From: UBA2357 sp046295975
Lineage (GTDB): Bacteria > Pseudomonadota > Gammaproteobacteria > Burkholderiales > Rhodocyclaceae
Direction of reading: 5' to 3'
Length of the DNA stretch: 64,000 nt
NCBI GenBank assembly: GCA_046295975.1
Contig: JBKBMG010000004.1
Coordinates: 1-64,000 of the forward strand
Position numbers and translations under genes: made by a program. The notes beneath the pieces are model-generated. The model saw nothing but the letters and a program-made list of their open reading frames with translations. It was not told where the DNA came from and did no database searches. How positions within the stretch are numbered: position 1 is the first letter of the stretch; every line of letters begins with the position of its first letter. This document shows, one piece after another, positions 52,178 to 62,390 of the stretch.

Positions 52178-53335
52178 ATGTGCATCAAGCAGCGGTATCG
52201 GAGCGTCCTATTTGCAGTGCTTGCTGTTTTGGGAGTAGCGGGCTGTGATTCGGTGGCGCAGCCGGTGGAGGAGGCGCCGGCGCCGGTTCAGGTTTCCGTA
52301 CTGACTCTCGAAGCGGCGCCGCTGTCGGTGGCTGACAATCTACCCGGACGCGTGGCGGCTGTGCGCACGGCCGAGATTCGTGCGCAGATCGGCGGTATCG
52401 TACAGCACCGACTGTTCGAGCAGGGCGCCGAGATCGAGGCCGGTGCGCTGCTGTTCCAGATCAATCCGGCGCCGTTCAAGGCCGAGGTGGATAGTGCGGC
52501 CGCTGCGTTGCAACGGGCCCAGTCGGTTCTGGAGCGCGCGCAGATCCAGGTTGAACGGATCGAACCTTTAATGCAGGCCGAAGCCGTCAGTCGTCAGGCC
52601 TATGACGATGCCGAGGCCTTGCGCGATCAGGCGACTGCTGACGTGGCGCAGGCCAAGGCGACGCTGGCGCGGCGGCAGCTGGACCTGCAATTCGCCAGCG
52701 TCGAGGCGCCGATTGCCGGGCGCATCGACCAGGCGCTGATCAGCGAGGGTGCGCTGGTGTCGCCAACCGATACCACGCCCATGGCGCGCATCCAGCAGAT
52801 CGACCAGGTGTACGTCGACGTGCGCCAGTCCGCCTCGATACTGGATGCGCTGCGTCAGCAGGCCGGCTCGGCGACACCAGAGTTGAGCGTCGACATCCTC
52901 GGCAGCGACGGCAAGCCGCTGGGCATGCGCGGGCGCATCCTGTTCTCCGGCATCGAGGTGGATGCCGGCACCGGTGACGTGCTGCTGCGCGTGCTGGTGG
53001 ACAACCCGCAGCGCCGCCTGCTGCCTGGCCTCTACGTACAGGCGCGGATTCCCCGTGCCCATTATTCCGCCGCACTCAGCGTGCCGCAGCAGGCGGTGAG
53101 CCGTACAGCGGGCCAGGCCAGCGTGTGGGTGGTCGATGCCCAGGGCCAGGTAGGCCAGGTGCCTGTCGAGCTCGGTGAGTTGGTGGAGCGCCGTTACCGC
53201 GTGGTGTCCGGGCTCAGTGCCGGGCAGCAGGTGGTGGTCGAGGGCATCGAGCGCCTGAGCCCCGATGCCCAGGTCGCCACACGCCCCTGGCAGCCCGCCG
53301 GCAACGGCGAACGCCTCAGCGCCGTCGCGCGCTGA
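52178..53335 (+). CDS. RND efflux periplasmic adaptor (membrane fusion protein)
   Basis: A 385-residue lipoprotein. The lipobox GVAGC has Cys23. The adaptor shows a lipoyl half-motif pair (EIRAQIGGIVQHRLFEQGAEIEAGALLFQI and FASVEAPIAGRIDQALISEGALV) around a helical hairpin, then the beta-barrel and membrane-proximal parts. It bridges the inner-membrane pump and outer-membrane channel. Related to MexA/AcrA. The pump gene follows 16 bases later. Confidence 0.94.
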   Translation: MCIKQRYRSVLFAVLAVLGVAGCDSVAQPVEEAPAPVQVSVLTLEAAPLSVADNLPGRVAAVRTAEIRAQIGGIVQHRLFEQGAEIEAGALLFQINPAPFKAEVDSAAAALQRAQSVLERAQIQVERIEPLMQAEAVSRQAYDDAEALRDQATADVAQAKATLARRQLDLQFASVEAPIAGRIDQALISEGALVSPTDTTPMARIQQIDQVYVDVRQSASILDALRQQAGSATPELSVDILGSDGKPLGMRGRILFSGIEVDAGTGDVLLRVLVDNPQRRLLPGLYVQARIPRAHYSAALSVPQQAVSRTAGQASVWVVDAQGQVGQVPVELGELVERRYRVVSGLSAGQQVVVEGIERLSPDAQVATRPWQPAGNGERLSAVAR

Positions 53336-53351
53336 GTTCGGAGAGATCGTC

Positions 53352-56300
53352 ATGCCGCAGTTCTTCATCAACCGCCCGGTGTTCGCCTGGGTGATCGCCC
53401 TGTTCATCGTGCTGGTCGGCGTCATCGCCATCCCGCAGTTGCCCATCGCCCGCTACCCATCGGTGGCGCCGCCGTCGGTAACCCTTTACGCCACCTATCC
53501 GGGGGCCACCCCGCAGACGCTCAACGACTCGGTGGTGAGCCTGGTCGAGCGCGAGCTGTCGGGGGTGAAGAACCTGCTGTACTTCGAGTCCTCGGTGGAC
53601 ACCTCGGGCACCGCGCAGATCACCGCCACCTTCAAGCCGGGCACCGACGCCGAGCTGGCCCAGGTGGACGTGCAGAACCGCATCAAGGCAGTGGAGCCGC
53701 GCCTGCCCCAGGCCGTGCGGCAGAACGGCCTGCAGGTGGAGTCCGCCGCCTCGGGCTTTCTGATGATGGTCGGCATGACCTCGCCCAACGGTCAGTACGA
53801 CGAAGTGGCGCTCAACGATTACCTGGCGCGCAATATCGTCCAGGAGCTGCGCCGTATCGACGGCGTCGGGCGCGTGCAGCTGTTTGGCGCCGAGCAGGCC
53901 ATGCGTGTCTGGGTCGACCCCAACAAGCTCACCGCCTATGGCCTGACCATGAACGAGCTGGCCCAGGCCATCGAGCAGCAGAACGCGTCGATTGCCCCCG
54001 GGCGGATCGGCGACGAGCCGGTGTTGCCAGGCCAGCGCCTGACCGTGCCGTTGACCGTGCAGGGGCAACTGAGCACGCCGGAGCAGTTCGCTGCCGTGGT
54101 GCTGCGCGCCGGTGCCGATGGCGCCAGGGTAGTACTCGGTGACGTGGCGCGCATCGAGCTGGGGGCGCAGTCCTATGGTTTTTCCAACCGCGAGAACGGC
54201 GTGGCGGCGACCAGTGCGGCCATCCAACTGTCGCCCGGCGCCAACGCCGTACGCACCGCATCAAACGTGCGCGAGCGCCTGGCCGAGCTGGCGCCGAGCA
54301 TGCCGGCGGGCATGGCCTACTCGGTGCCGTTCGACACCGCGCCTTTCGTCAAGGTGTCCATCGAGAAGGTGATCTACACCCTGTTCGAGGCCATGGCGCT
54401 GGTATTCTTGGTGATGTTCCTGTTCCTGCAGAACCTGCGCTACACGCTGATCCCGGCCATCGTTGCGCCCATCGCGCTGCTCGGCACCTTCGCGGTGATG
54501 CTGCTGGCCGGTTTCTCGATCAACTCGCTGACCATGTTCGGCATGGTGCTGGCCATCGGCATCATCGTCGACGACGCCATCGTGGTGGTGGAGAACGTCG
54601 AGCGGCTGATGGCCACTCAGGGGCTGTCGCCGAAAGAGGCGACCCGGCAGGCCATGCGGGAAATCACCGGGGCGGTGATCGGTATCACCCTGGTGCTCAC
54701 TGCCGTGTTCATCCCCATGGCCTTCGGCAGTGGCTCAGTGGGGGTGATCTATCAGCAGTTCACCCTGTCGATGGCGGTGTCGATCCTGTTCTCGGCCTTC
54801 CTCGCCCTGAGCCTGACACCGGCGCTGTGCGCTACGCTGCTGCGCCCGGTGAGCACGGATCATCATGCCAAACGCGGCTTCTTCGGCGCCTTCAACCGTG
54901 GCTTCGAGCGCCTCACAGCGGGCTATGGGGCACAGGTGGCGCGCCTGGTCGGGCGCAGCGGGCGGATGATGGTGGCCTTCGCCGTGCTCTGCGCGGTGCT
55001 GGCCATCGCGGCCGCGCAACTGCCCTCGTCCTTCCTGCCTGAGGAGGATCAGGGCTACTTTATGACCTCCATCCAGTTGCCCACGGGCGCTACCAGCGAG
55101 CGCACGCTGGATGTGGTCAAGGCCTACGAAGCCCACGTCGCCTCGCGCCCCGGGTTGGACGCCAATCTGGTGGTGCTGGGCTTCAGCTTCGCCGGCTCCG
55201 GCCCCAACGCCGCCATGGCCTTCACCATGCTCAAGGACTGGGATCAGCGCGATGGCGCCACCGCAGCCGAGGAAGCTGCACTGGCGCAGCAGGCCATGGC
55301 GGGCAATGTCGAAGGCACGGTGATGAGCCTGATGCCGCCGGCCATCGACGAGCTGGGCACGTCCTCCGGCTTCACCCTGTTCCTGCAGGATCGCGCCAAC
55401 CGAGGCGAGGCCGCGCTGCTGGCGGCGCAGGCACAGCTACTGGAACTGGCGGCGCAGAGCGAGGTGGTCAGCGATGTCTACCCCGATGGCCTGCCACCTG
55501 GCGAGAGCATCCGCCTGGAGATCGACCGGCAGAAGGCCGAGGCCATGGGCCTGTCCTTCGCGGCGGTGAGCAGCACGCTGTCGGCGGCCATGGGCTCGCT
55601 GTACGTCAACGATTTCCCCAATGCCGGGCGCATGCAGCAGGTCATCCTGCAGGCCGACGCCCCGGCGCGCATGCAACTGGACGACGTGCTCGGCCTGCGT
55701 GTGCGCAATGCCAGTGGCGGCATGGTGCCGCTGCGCGAGGTGGTAACGCCGGTGTGGAGCGAGTCGCCGCAGCAGATGATGCGCTTCCAGGGCTTCCACG
55801 CCGTGCGTATCGCCGGCGGTGCGGCGCCGGGTGTTTCCAGCGGTGCGGCCATGGCCGAGATGGAGCGCCTGGTGGCGCAGTTGCCGCAGGGCTTCGCCGT
55901 GGCCTGGACCGGGCAATCGCTGCAGGAGCGTCAGTCGGCAGCGCAGGCGCCGTTGCTGATGCTGCTTTCGGCGCTGGTGGTGTTTCTGGTGCTGGCGGCG
56001 CTCTACGAGAGCTGGTCGATCCCACTGTCGGTGATGCTGGTGGTGCCGCTGGGCCTGCTCGGTGCGGTGGCCGCGGTGATGCTGCGCGGCATGCCCAACG
56101 ACGTGTTCTTCAAGGTGGGGATGATCACCATCATTGGCCTGTCGGCGAAGAACGCCATCCTCATCGTCGAGTTCGCCCGCCAGTTGCATGGCGAGGGGCG
56201 CACGTTGCTCGACGCCGCCGTGACCGCCGCACGCCTGCGCCTGCGGCCGATCCTGATGACCTCGTTGGCCTTCACCGTTGGTGTGGTGCCGCTGATGCTC

Positions 56301-56489
56301 GCTTCCGGTGCCAGCGCCGAAACCCAGCATGCCATCGGCACCGGGGTGTTCGGCGGCATGCTCAGCGGCACCCTGCTGGCGGTGTTCTTCGTGCCGGCCT
56401 TCTTCGTCTTCGTCATCGGCACCCAGGAGCGTTTGAGCGCCTGGCGTGCGCAGCGTGGCCGCGCCGCGCTGAGCCAGGAGAACCCCTGA
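53352..56489 (+). CDS. RND multidrug efflux transporter, HAE1 family
   Basis: A 1045-residue proton-driven pump similar to AcrB/MexB. It has 12 transmembrane helices and two large periplasmic loops. Signatures are FFINRPVFAWVIALFIVLVG at the start, GIIVDDAIVVVENVERLM with the two proton-relay aspartates of helix 4, SLTPALCATLLRP, and GLSAKNAILIVEFA in helix 10. The ATG at 53352 is the standard RND start. Substrates cannot be told from sequence. The outer-membrane gene overlaps its stop (TGATG). Confidence 0.95.
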   Translation: MPQFFINRPVFAWVIALFIVLVGVIAIPQLPIARYPSVAPPSVTLYATYPGATPQTLNDSVVSLVERELSGVKNLLYFESSVDTSGTAQITATFKPGTDAELAQVDVQNRIKAVEPRLPQAVRQNGLQVESAASGFLMMVGMTSPNGQYDEVALNDYLARNIVQELRRIDGVGRVQLFGAEQAMRVWVDPNKLTAYGLTMNELAQAIEQQNASIAPGRIGDEPVLPGQRLTVPLTVQGQLSTPEQFAAVVLRAGADGARVVLGDVARIELGAQSYGFSNRENGVAATSAAIQLSPGANAVRTASNVRERLAELAPSMPAGMAYSVPFDTAPFVKVSIEKVIYTLFEAMALVFLVMFLFLQNLRYTLIPAIVAPIALLGTFAVMLLAGFSINSLTMFGMVLAIGIIVDDAIVVVENVERLMATQGLSPKEATRQAMREITGAVIGITLVLTAVFIPMAFGSGSVGVIYQQFTLSMAVSILFSAFLALSLTPALCATLLRPVSTDHHAKRGFFGAFNRGFERLTAGYGAQVARLVGRSGRMMVAFAVLCAVLAIAAAQLPSSFLPEEDQGYFMTSIQLPTGATSERTLDVVKAYEAHVASRPGLDANLVVLGFSFAGSGPNAAMAFTMLKDWDQRDGATAAEEAALAQQAMAGNVEGTVMSLMPPAIDELGTSSGFTLFLQDRANRGEAALLAAQAQLLELAAQSEVVSDVYPDGLPPGESIRLEIDRQKAEAMGLSFAAVSSTLSAAMGSLYVNDFPNAGRMQQVILQADAPARMQLDDVLGLRVRNASGGMVPLREVVTPVWSESPQQMMRFQGFHAVRIAGGAAPGVSSGAAMAEMERLVAQLPQGFAVAWTGQSLQERQSAAQAPLLMLLSALVVFLVLAALYESWSIPLSVMLVVPLGLLGAVAAVMLRGMPNDVFFKVGMITIIGLSAKNAILIVEFARQLHGEGRTLLDAAVTAARLRLRPILMTSLAFTVGVVPLMLASGASAETQHAIGTGVFGGMLSGTLLAVFFVPAFFVFVIGTQERLSAWRAQRGRAALSQENP

Positions 56490-57934
56490 TGCGTCCGTTA
56501 CTGACCCTGCCGCTGCTCGTCTGCCTGAGTGCCTGCTCGCTGGCGCCGACCCTGGAGCGCCCGGCCGCACCGGTGCCGGCGAGCTTCCCCATGGCTGCTG
56601 CTACACCGGCCGCGACGCTGCCGGCCAGTGCCCTGGGCAGGCACGCGATGTTCGGCGACCCGCGTCTGCAGCGGCTGATCGATCTTGCGCTGGCCAATAA
56701 CCGCGACCTGCGCCTGGCGGCGCTGAACGTCGAGGCGGCGCGGGCGATGTTCAATATTCAGCAGGCCGCGCGCCTACCGTCGGTGTCGCTCGATGCCAGC
56801 CGCACGCGCGAGCGGGCCCTGGCACAGGGCAACAGCGGCGAATCGCGGCGCGAGGTGAATCGCCAGGTCGCCGTGAACGTCGGCAGCAGCGCTTTCGAGC
56901 TGGACCTGTTCGGCCGTGTACGGTCACTGTCCGATGCCGCGCTGGCCCGTTATCTGGCCAGCGAGCAGGGCCGCGATGCGGCGCAGATCGCCCTGGTCGG
57001 TGCGCTGGCCGAAGCCTACTTCGCTCAGCGCCTGGCCGACGAGCAACTGCAACTGACCGAACGCACCCTGGCCAACTGGCAGCAATCGTTGGAACTGGCA
57101 CGCTTGCTCAAGCAGGCCGAACAGAACAGCAGCCTGGACGTGGCCCAGGCCGAAGGGCAGGTGGCCTTGGCTGAAGCCGACCTGGAAGCGCGCCGTCGCG
57201 TCGTGGCGCAGGCAGACAATGCCCTGCAGTTGCTGGTGGGCAGCGAGCTGCCGGGCGATCTCCCTGCTGGCTTGCCACTGGAGCGCCAATCGGTGATTGC
57301 GCAACTGCCGGCGGGGTTGCCAGCCGACCTGCTGCTGAACCGGCCGGACCTGCGCCAGGCCGAGCAGGTGCTGGTGGCCGCCAATGCCGACATCGGTGCG
57401 GCACGGGCAGCGTTCTTCCCGCAGATTTCCCTGACCGCGTCGTTCGGTTACGCCAGCACCTCGCTCGGTGGGCTGTTCGACCCGAGCCGCCAAGTCTGGC
57501 GCTTTGCGCCGCAGATCTCGCAGCCACTGTTCCAGGCTGGGCGCCTGCGCGCCGAGCTACGTCTGGCCAAGGTGCGCAAATCCGAGGCGGTGGCCCAGTA
57601 CGAGCGCGCCATCCAGGTCGCCTTTCGCGAGGTGGCCGATGCCCTGGCCGGCACCGCCACCTTCGACCGCCAGATCGAGGCGCAACTACGTGCGGTGAGC
57701 GCTGCCGAGTGGCGCCTGGAACTGTCCGACCTGCGCTACCGCGCCGGCGTCGAGGGACGCCTGGAACTGCTCGATGCCCAGCGTCAACTGCGGGTTGCAC
57801 GACAGGTGTTGCTGGAGCTACGTCGCGAGGAGATCGCCAACCGGGTGGCTCTGTACAAGTCTCTCGGCGGTGGCCTGCATGAGCGTGGCACGTCGGAAAG
57901 TTCTAAAGTCATGATCTTCAGCAAGATCGAATAG
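56489..57934 (+). CDS. Outer-membrane efflux channel (OprM/TolC family)
   Basis: A 481-residue lipoprotein with lipobox LSAC (Cys16) and two OEP repeats. Motifs include LALANNRDLRLAALNVEAARA, FGRVRSLSDAAL, LLNRPDLRQAEQVLVAANADIGAARAAFFPQISLTAS and ALYKSLGGG. It completes a tripartite RND system with the two genes before it. The start codon shares one base with the pump stop codon. Confidence 0.94.
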   Translation: MRPLLTLPLLVCLSACSLAPTLERPAAPVPASFPMAAATPAATLPASALGRHAMFGDPRLQRLIDLALANNRDLRLAALNVEAARAMFNIQQAARLPSVSLDASRTRERALAQGNSGESRREVNRQVAVNVGSSAFELDLFGRVRSLSDAALARYLASEQGRDAAQIALVGALAEAYFAQRLADEQLQLTERTLANWQQSLELARLLKQAEQNSSLDVAQAEGQVALAEADLEARRRVVAQADNALQLLVGSELPGDLPAGLPLERQSVIAQLPAGLPADLLLNRPDLRQAEQVLVAANADIGAARAAFFPQISLTASFGYASTSLGGLFDPSRQVWRFAPQISQPLFQAGRLRAELRLAKVRKSEAVAQYERAIQVAFREVADALAGTATFDRQIEAQLRAVSAAEWRLELSDLRYRAGVEGRLELLDAQRQLRVARQVLLELRREEIANRVALYKSLGGGLHERGTSESSKVMIFSKIE

Positions 57935-58267
57935 CCACTTCCCGGCTCGATCTGAGCTTAGTCCATCTCACCAAGCCGCTCATTGGATTAGTGACGTTCG
58001 TGGCGGTGGTTGGATCGTTTGCACTTGCCGGCCGTCGTGCTCGGCAGAGGCGGTAGCGAGTAGCAGGGTGTGTTCGCAGTCACGAGACGAAGTGATGCTG
58101 TGATCATGGATTATTGAAGCGACGGACGAGTTTTTCGCAGTGTGTACTTCGTCGCGTGTTGATGGCCATGCTCGATGGCGAAGTCGATGAGCATCGAGAT
58201 CAGCCTGATACGCTGATGGGTGGGCTGTCCTTGTCTGATAGCGCGCGTGGTGCGGCACTGACTGGCT
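57935..58267. other. Gene-free stretch between the efflux channel and iclR
   Basis: 333 bases between converging genes. The base composition is lower in GC than the flanks. No ORF with support, no clear terminator hairpin, and no repeat were found. Confidence 0.4.
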
Positions 58268-59035
58268 TCAGGTGCACTCATCAGCGTGTTGAGCCTGCAT
58301 GTTGGAAGCGATGTGCTGGCTGGTTTGCACTACCAGATCGATGACGCGATCCTGTCGTAGCAGCTTGAAGGTGTCGGTTGTACCGACGGCCGAGAGGCTG
58401 CCGACCACGTGCCTGTCATCGAGCCTGATGATCGGTGCCGCGATACCGGTGAAGCCCAGGTTCAGTTCGTCATGGGTAATGCAGTAGCCGTCTTTGCGTA
58501 TCTTCTTCGCCGCCCGGGCAAACTCGGACCAACTCAGTCGGCTGTAGGGATTGCCGGGATCCTTGGAGATGTGTTCCTCGTAGAGCTTCAGCAAGCGCCG
58601 GCCCTTCTGGTAGGCCACCAGCACTTTGGATTGCGCGCCGCGGAACAGGGGCAGGGGGTGGCCGCGGCCAAAGGCGAAGTGATGTTGATCGTTTGGGTCG
58701 GTGATGTAGGTGTTGATGATGCGATCGTCGTAGAACACGCTGGCGAACACCGCCAGGCCGGTTTCTTCGGACAGGCGTCGCATGGGTTCTCGGCCGGCAA
58801 CAAGCACCGGGTCGTACTGCCGCATCATCCAGTCGAGTTCGATGATGCGCGGGCCAAGGGCATAGCTGCCGGCACCCACGCGGGTCAGCAACCCCGCGTC
58901 GCATAGATCCTTGACGTAGCGGTAGACCGTCGCGCGGGACAGGTCCATGCGTTCGGCAATGGTCTCGGGGTCGAGTTGAAGTTGCTGAGGACCGAACAGG
59001 TCCAGCACCTTCAAGGTTTTGCTCAAGCTGCTCAT
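58268..59035 (-). CDS. IclR-family transcriptional regulator
   Basis: A 255-residue protein: N-terminal winged HTH (about 1-65, TLKVLDLFGPQQLQLDPETIAERMDLSRATVYRYVKDL) and the IclR effector domain (TGLAVFASVFYDDRIINTYI, GIAAPIIRLDDRHVVGSLSAVG). The chosen ATG follows AGGAAACAG; the frame extends upstream without a good site. IclR proteins control catabolic operons for aromatic or small organic acids. It diverges from the TPP-enzyme operon, which is its probable target. Confidence 0.92.
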   Translation of the reverse strand: MSSLSKTLKVLDLFGPQQLQLDPETIAERMDLSRATVYRYVKDLCDAGLLTRVGAGSYALGPRIIELDWMMRQYDPVLVAGREPMRRLSEETGLAVFASVFYDDRIINTYITDPNDQHHFAFGRGHPLPLFRGAQSKVLVAYQKGRRLLKLYEEHISKDPGNPYSRLSWSEFARAAKKIRKDGYCITHDELNLGFTGIAAPIIRLDDRHVVGSLSAVGTTDTFKLLRQDRVIDLVVQTSQHIASNMQAQHADECT

Positions 59036-59169
59036 CTGTTTCCTTTCGTTTCTCGTGCAGTGAGACGTCCTCGCCTGTGATGGGGTGCGTAGGCCCAGGG
59101 GGCTTCGACCGACGAGTCCTGTGCGGACTTCCTGCAAGACGGTCACGAGCCAACGTGCGAGCGCTGCGA

Positions 59170-59326
59170 CAGCATACCTTTCAAGCTTGTTCTATTCATA
59201 GTTCGTTTTGGTCTGAAAATCTCATAAATCTCGTATTTTGAGCAAAACAGTAAAAAATAGTTGTGACTAGGTGGTAATGGTGACATAAATATCTCATTCG
59301 CAAACGCATCGAATGAGGTCACTAAA
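59170..59326. promoter_or_regulatory. AT-rich divergent promoter region of iclR and the TPP-enzyme operon
   Basis: This stretch is far richer in A and T than its surroundings. GTTTTG near 59205 and CAAAAC near 59245 form an inverted repeat, and TGAAAAT with ATTTTGA lies inside it. Such a dyad is a candidate IclR operator. A GAGG site at 59312-59315 stands before the TTG start of the downstream gene. Confidence 0.45.
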
Positions 59327-60871
59327 TTGAATGGTGCCGAATTGCTCATCAAGGCCGCTGTCGCCAGCGGCGTCGAGTACTGCTTCGCCAACCCCGGAAC
59401 CACCGAGATACCGCTGGTCGCGGCCATGGGCGCCGAGCCGGCACTGAGGCCGGTGCTGTCGATGTTCGAGGGTGTCTGCACGGGCGCCGCCGATGGCTAC
59501 GGGCGTATCGCCGGCAAGCCGGCCATGACCCTGACTCACCTCGGCCCCGGCTTCGCCAATGGCATCGCCAACCTGCACAATGCCCGCCGCGCCAATACGC
59601 CGATCGTCAACGTGATCGGTGATCACGCCTCCTGGCACGTCAACTACGACCCGCCCCTGGCCAGTGATATCGAAGCCCTGGCGGGTGCGGTGTCTGGCTG
59701 GGTACGTACTTCGCGGCATGCGCAGCGCATTGGTGAGGATCTGCAGTGCGCCGTGCAGGCAGCCTGGCAACCGCGCGGACAGATCGCCAGCCTGGTGCTG
59801 CCGATGGACTTGCAGGCCAACGCGGTCAGTGCCGAGGCCCTGCGCTTCGCTCCGCTGCAGGCGCCGATCCGCCGTTTCGCCGGTGACAAGGTCGAGCGTG
59901 TGGCCGCCGAACTCAAGGCCGGCAAGCGCCTGGTGTTCATCGTCGGTGACGACGGCCTGACGGCTGCCGGCCTGGAAGCGGCCGGGCGCCTGGCGCAGCT
60001 CGATGGCGTGCGCCTGTTCGCCGAAACCTTCCCGCGCGTCAGCCACCGCGGCGGCGGCCTGCCGGACCTGGATCGCCTGCCGTACTTCCCGGAAGTGGCC
60101 ATCGAGATCCTCGACCAGTACGACCTGGTGGTGTGCGCCGGCGTGCCGGAGCCGATCAGCTACTTCGGTTACGAAGGCATTGCCTCGCGTCTGGCCGAGC
60201 GTGATCGCCTGCTGTCGCTGGCCGAGGTCGGTGACGACGTGGTCGGTGCGCTGACCGCCCTGGCCGATGCCCTCGGCGCACCGGCTCACGTACCGACCCC
60301 GCAAGGCATCGAGCTGCCGCCGGCCGACGAGGCATTGACGCCGCAATCGGTCGGGCGCGTGTTGGCCGCCGCATTGACGCATGACTGCATCGTCTCCATC
60401 GAAGGCGGTACCTGCGGTTATCCCTTCTTCACCGCCTCGGCGGGCGCGGCGCGCCATCGCGTGCTGACCAACACCGGCGGCGCCATCGGTCAGGGCATCC
60501 CGGCCGGCTTCGGCGCGGCCCTGGCCGAGCCGGGCAATACGGTGTTCTGCCTGCAGTCCGACGGCAGTGCGCAGTACACCATCCAGACCCTGTGGAGCAT
60601 CGCTCGCGAGCAGTTGCCGGTGGTCATCCTGATCGCCGCCAACCACCGCTACGCGATCCTGCAGAACGAGCTGCGCCGCTTCGGCGTCACCGAGTTCGGC
60701 CCGCAGGCGCTGGCGCTGACCGAGCTGGATCGTCCGCGCGTGGACTGGAAGGCCCTGGCCAAGGGCTACGGCGTACCGGCCAGCAGCGTGCGCAGCAATG
60801 CCGAACTGCAGCAGGCCCTGGCCCGCGCCATCGCCTCCGCTGCCCCTTGCCTGATCGAAATGGAGTTGTAA
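59327..60871 (+). CDS. Thiamine-diphosphate-dependent enzyme, acetolactate synthase/benzoylformate decarboxylase-like
   Basis: A 514-residue three-domain ThDP enzyme. The catalytic glutamate is Glu48 (FEGVCTGAADGYGRIAG). The cofactor motif begins Q410-SDG (SDGSAQYTIQTLWSIAR) and ends near ILIAANHRY. The start is TTG: the family begins MNGAE, and only this codon gives it, with GAGG 8 bases before. It lacks the FAD-site features of true acetolactate synthases and is shorter, so decarboxylation or ligation of a 2-oxo acid is more likely. The aldehyde dehydrogenase follows after 4 bases. Confidence 0.87.
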   Translation: MNGAELLIKAAVASGVEYCFANPGTTEIPLVAAMGAEPALRPVLSMFEGVCTGAADGYGRIAGKPAMTLTHLGPGFANGIANLHNARRANTPIVNVIGDHASWHVNYDPPLASDIEALAGAVSGWVRTSRHAQRIGEDLQCAVQAAWQPRGQIASLVLPMDLQANAVSAEALRFAPLQAPIRRFAGDKVERVAAELKAGKRLVFIVGDDGLTAAGLEAAGRLAQLDGVRLFAETFPRVSHRGGGLPDLDRLPYFPEVAIEILDQYDLVVCAGVPEPISYFGYEGIASRLAERDRLLSLAEVGDDVVGALTALADALGAPAHVPTPQGIELPPADEALTPQSVGRVLAAALTHDCIVSIEGGTCGYPFFTASAGAARHRVLTNTGGAIGQGIPAGFGAALAEPGNTVFCLQSDGSAQYTIQTLWSIAREQLPVVILIAANHRYAILQNELRRFGVTEFGPQALALTELDRPRVDWKALAKGYGVPASSVRSNAELQQALARAIASAAPCLIEMEL

Positions 60872-60875
60872 GACC

Positions 60876-62366
60876 ATGAGCGATATCGAGCTGTTGCCAG
60901 CGGTACGTGAATTTCTCGCCACGCCGCGCCGCCTGTTCATTGGCGGCTCCTGGCAGGACGCCGCCCTCGGCCAGACCTTCGCCGTGGAGAACCCGGCCAC
61001 CGAGCAGGTGCTGTGCGAAGTCGCCGACGCCTCGGGAGCCGACGTCGACACTGCCGTGGCGGCGGCCCGCGCCGCCTTCGAGGGGCCCTGGCGGCGTGAG
61101 ACCCCGGCCCGCCGTGGCCTGTTGATGATGCGCCTGGCCGACCTGATGGAAGCGCACGCCGAAGAGCTGGCGCAACTGATCACCCTGGAAAACGGCAAGC
61201 CCATCGCCAACGCCCGGGGCGAGACGGCCAGCGCCATCAACATCATCCGCTACTTCGCCGGTTGGCCGACCAAGATCGAAGGCAGCACCGTGCCCGTGTC
61301 GCCGGCCAGCGGCGCGCCGATGCTCAACTACACCCTGCGCGAGCCGGTGGGCGTGTGCGCGCTGATCGTGCCGTGGAACTTCCCCCTGACCATGTGCGTG
61401 TGGAAGCTTGGCCCGGTACTGGCCACCGGTTGTACCGCCGTGCTCAAACCCGCCGAGCAGACCCCGCTGGTGGCCGTGCGTCTGGTGCAACTGATCGAGC
61501 AGGCGGGGATTCCCGCCGGTGTGGTCAACCTGCTCACCGGCTTCGGCGCGCGCACCGGTGCACCGCTGGCGCAGCATGCCGACGTGGACAAGATCGCCTT
61601 CACCGGCTCGACCCAGGTCGGCCGTCTGATCGCCCAGGCCGCCACCGGCAACATGAAGAAGGTATCGCTGGAGCTGGGCGGCAAGTCGCCGAACATCATC
61701 CTCCCCGACGCCGACATCGCCCGCGCCGCCAAGGGCGCCGCCGACGGCATCTTCTACAACCAGGGCCAGGTGTGCACCGCTGCCTCGCGTCTGTACGTGC
61801 ACGAAAGCGTGCTAGACCAGGTGCTCGCCGAGCTGCGCCGGCACGCCACCTCCTACGTGCTCGGCTCCGGCCTCAATCCGGCGAGCAGCATGGGACCGCT
61901 GGTTTCCGGGCGGCAACTGGGCACGGTCAGCGGCTACCTGCAGCGCGGCCAGGCCGATGGCGCCGAGCTGATCTGCGGCGGCAAGCGCCCCGAGCATCTG
62001 GACAAGGGGCACTTCATCGAGCCGACCGTATTCCTCGACCGCGCCGAAAACGCCTGCGTGGCCCGCGAGGAAATCTTCGGCCCGGTGGTAACGGTGATGA
62101 GCTGGTCCGACACCGACGAGCTGGTCAGCCGTGCCAACGATTCGCCGTTCGGCCTGGCCGCCGGCCTGTGGACGCGTGACCTGCGCGCCGCCCACCGCCT
62201 GGCTGCCGAACTCAAGGCCGGCTCGGTATGGATCAACTGCTGGAACGTGGTCGATCCGGCCTCGCCCTTCGGTGGTTACAAGCAATCCGGCTTGGGCCGG
62301 GAAATGAGCAAGCACGTGATCGACGCCTACACCGAGACCAAGAGCGTCTTCGTCGATCTCGCCTGA
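60876..62366 (+). CDS. NAD(P)-dependent aldehyde dehydrogenase
   Basis: A 496-residue ALDH superfamily member. The catalytic cysteine is Cys300 (GQVCTAASRLYV) and the general base is Glu266 (LELGGKSPNII). It also has VPWNFPLTMCVWKLGPVLATG, FTGSTQVGRLI and EEIFGPVVTV. It oxidises an aldehyde to the acid. Placed just after the ThDP enzyme, it would naturally take the aldehyde made by 2-oxo acid decarboxylation. Confidence 0.94.
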   Translation: MSDIELLPAVREFLATPRRLFIGGSWQDAALGQTFAVENPATEQVLCEVADASGADVDTAVAAARAAFEGPWRRETPARRGLLMMRLADLMEAHAEELAQLITLENGKPIANARGETASAINIIRYFAGWPTKIEGSTVPVSPASGAPMLNYTLREPVGVCALIVPWNFPLTMCVWKLGPVLATGCTAVLKPAEQTPLVAVRLVQLIEQAGIPAGVVNLLTGFGARTGAPLAQHADVDKIAFTGSTQVGRLIAQAATGNMKKVSLELGGKSPNIILPDADIARAAKGAADGIFYNQGQVCTAASRLYVHESVLDQVLAELRRHATSYVLGSGLNPASSMGPLVSGRQLGTVSGYLQRGQADGAELICGGKRPEHLDKGHFIEPTVFLDRAENACVAREEIFGPVVTVMSWSDTDELVSRANDSPFGLAAGLWTRDLRAAHRLAAELKAGSVWINCWNVVDPASPFGGYKQSGLGREMSKHVIDAYTETKSVFVDLA

Positions 62367-62390
62367 CCCAACAAAACAAGAGGAACGATC

